Virus record (IMG/VR): IMGVR_UViG_3300037258_000038
Span: 1-47,945 of that record
Reading direction: 5' to 3' (one strand)
DNA length: 47,945 nucleotides
DNA from: a virus
Positions within the stretch are counted from its first letter, which is position 1; each line of letters opens with the position of its first letter. Below are positions 46,992-47,945 of the stretch, one piece after another. Below the pieces are notes generated by a model, which saw only the letters and a program-made list of their open reading frames with translations, was not told the DNA's origin and made no database searches. The translations under genes were made by a program, and so were the position numbers.

Positions 46992-47147
46992 TGGGACGGC
47001 AACCCAAATCGCCACAAAGCCAGGGCCAAGTCCCGAGTGTTTATAGACGGCGGAGCCGTATACACTTGGGACGACCCGCCGTGGACCCGCGAATTCATCA
47101 TAAATACCACGTCCCGCCCGATGGGACGACACAGGAGGAAATCGTGA
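46977..47147 (+). CDS. 56-residue basic hypothetical protein
   Basis: GTG at 46977 with no good ribosome site, but the ORF ends in GTGA shared with the next gene and has a sensible sequence: DDWDGNPNRHKARAKSRVF, IDGGAVYTWDDPPWTREF and a basic tail. Real start uncertain. No family recognised. Confidence 0.45.
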   Translation: MHRDDWDGNPNRHKARAKSRVFIDGGAVYTWDDPPWTREFIINTTSRPMGRHRRKS

Positions 47148-47335
47148 TATATGAAGTCGAGTTCGAGCAACTGAGAATGGAGCTGTGTCACGCCAAAGAG
47201 CGCATAGCTAAGATGGAGGAAATTCTCGGCTTGGATAAGCCTGCCGATAAAACGCAAGAAGAACAAGTTGCAGAACTTGTATATCGTCTGCATGTTAAAT
47301 CAGAGGCAAAGCGCCGAATGCGGTCAGGCAGGTAA
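47144..47335 (+). CDS. Small coiled-coil protein
   Basis: 63 residues from GTG 47144, with AGGAGG five bases upstream; the longer frame from 47066 is less likely. The sequence is a helix with heptads (EVEFEQLRMELCHAKERIAKM), a loop (GLDKPADKTQ) and a basic C-terminal helix. Function unknown. Confidence 0.65.
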   Translation: MIYEVEFEQLRMELCHAKERIAKMEEILGLDKPADKTQEEQVAELVYRLHVKSEAKRRMRSGR

Positions 47336-47360
47336 ACTCGATTGCGAGAGGATGTGAGCT

Positions 47361-47477
47361 ATGAGTGACAAGCTCGTTGACGTTCTGGTTGGCGTCGCGA
47401 TTGGGATTGTGTTTATGACGGTTGTGGCCGTTGTAGCGTGGTTTGTGTTCGCGTGGAGGATGTGGAAGTCGTCATGA
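47361..47477 (+). CDS. 38-residue membrane micro-protein
   Basis: ATG 47361 with GAGAGGATG upstream, ATGA overlap with the next gene. One transmembrane helix (VLVGVAIGIVFMTVVAVVAW) and a short basic end (RMWKSS). Function unknown. Confidence 0.6.
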   Translation: MSDKLVDVLVGVAIGIVFMTVVAVVAWFVFAWRMWKSS

Positions 47478-47659
47478 TCGATAACTTCCCGATTGCGCAC
47501 AACCACGATGATGTGATGTTGTGCAATTATCGTTGCCCGGTATGGAATGCAATCCGTGATAGGCAGATCGATGCCATCATTGATGCGAATGTCTTGAAGA
47601 ACTCGGCTCGCGATGTCAAGGTTGTAGCTACTGATGATGATGGAGAGGAGCTACTGTGA
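47474..47659 (+). CDS. Small hypothetical protein
   Basis: 61 residues from ATG 47474 (ATGA overlap). It starts with IDNFPIAHNHDDVMLCNYRCPVW, with two Cys and several His, followed by a helix and a mixed, acidic C-terminus (VVATDDDGEELL). No family recognised. Confidence 0.6.
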   Translation: MIDNFPIAHNHDDVMLCNYRCPVWNAIRDRQIDAIIDANVLKNSARDVKVVATDDDGEELL

Positions 47660-47883
47660 AGGACCGCAAGAACCATGGCTTTGTGAACCGCCCATTTCCA
47701 GTTCTATGCTTTCATTGCGGCCAGGCTGTGATTCATCGCCATTGCGATTCACATTCCTGCCGCTGGATGACTTGTGATGTATGCAAGGCAACTAGTGGAT
47801 GGGTGATTGAAAGGCATCATGAAAAGCCTGAGCTGGTTGTGCCTGTGAAGAAGTTCATCACTTACCCGTTGACGAGCTTGTAG
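47656..47883 (+). CDS. Zinc-ribbon-like protein
   Basis: 75 residues, GTG start overlapping the previous stop (GTGA). CFHCGQAVIHRHCDSHSC and MTCDVCKATSGW give three CxxC-like pairs plus His residues, enough for one or two zinc ions. A beta-rich end (ELVVPVKKFITYPL) follows. Probably nucleic acid binding. Confidence 0.65.
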   Translation: MKDRKNHGFVNRPFPVLCFHCGQAVIHRHCDSHSCRWMTCDVCKATSGWVIERHHEKPELVVPVKKFITYPLTSL

Positions 47884-47886
47884 CTC

Positions 47887-47945
47887 ATGGGCCGTGGAAC
47901 ATGGCGGTCAGAATCGCTTCCACCCGGATGGAACCGCATTCGCCA
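47887..47945 (+). CDS. HNH endonuclease, start only (partial)
   Basis: The last 59 bases read MGRGTWRSESLPPGWNRIR and run off the window. LPPGWxRIR just after the start is the usual opening of phage HNH endonucleases encoded beside the terminase genes, which they help at the packaging step. The HNH core itself is not visible, so this is a pattern-based call. Confidence 0.55.
   Translation, partial: MGRGTWRSESLPPGWNRIR

Overview
The window is most of the genome of a tailed (siphovirus-type) bacteriophage of an actinobacterial host, probably Streptomyces or a relative. Pointers to the host are a WhiB-family regulator, a ThyX-type thymidylate synthase, an FDxHR zinc-binding protein, an SSB-like protein with an actinobacterial-style acidic tip, and gene families typical of actinophages. 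Genes are dense and mostly joined by 1-8 base ATGA, GTGA or TAATG overlaps. I see no integrase, no recognisable repressor, no tRNA and no CRISPR array.

Layout. (1) 1-18125, plus strand: virion and lysis. The order is the end of a probable scaffold gene, major capsid protein, four head-tail connector/completion genes, major tail protein, two tail-assembly chaperone products joined by a -1 frameshift, tape measure protein with two wall-hydrolase-like domains, a very large glycine-rich minor tail protein, further tail genes, a modular endolysin, a holin and a strong terminator. (2) 18130-21518: small regulatory and accessory genes, including a HhH-like protein, a WhiB protein and a six-gene operon of very small coupled genes. 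(3) 21556-44591, minus strand: replication, recombination and nucleotide metabolism. From the far end this holds zinc-binding micro-genes, a RuvC-like resolvase, small membrane proteins, a DUF2786 protein, a DUF6011-type protein, an SNF2 helicase, a histone-tail-like protein, MazG, a Cas4/RecB-like nuclease, a Sak4/RecA-like ATPase, an SSB-like protein, an FAD-type oxidoreductase, a HAD nucleotidase, ThyX, a DUF3310 protein, dCMP deaminase, and a DNA polymerase III alpha split over several frames. Unexpectedly, an M23-like protein and a papain-like protein follow the polymerase. (4) 44808-47945, plus strand: primase-polymerase/helicase, small zinc-binding and membrane genes, and the start of an HNH endonuclease gene.

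How it fits together. The primase-helicase, PolIII, SSB, Sak4, Cas4-like nuclease, SNF2 helicase and RuvC form a nearly self-sufficient replication-recombination set. dCMP deaminase, ThyX, MazG and the HAD nucleotidase tune the dNTP pool. The terminase-portal region is absent. An HNH gene at the right edge and a scaffold remnant at the left edge suggest that the missing segment joins the two ends of the window.

Most interesting points. (a) The PHP domain of DNA polymerase III starts in one frame, hits a UAG after 16 codons, and resumes exactly 7 bases later. CAA before the stop and CAG at the landing site would let one tRNA-Gln hop, much like phage T4 gene 60. (b) The polymerase core is then separated from the PHP part by a second frame change that carries its own strong ribosome binding site. 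(c) The Cas4-like gene has TGT where the coupling pattern predicts a TGA stop, and so runs 86 codons into the next gene. (d) A 32-base motif containing an inverted repeat is found both upstream of whiB and upstream of a distant minus-strand gene.
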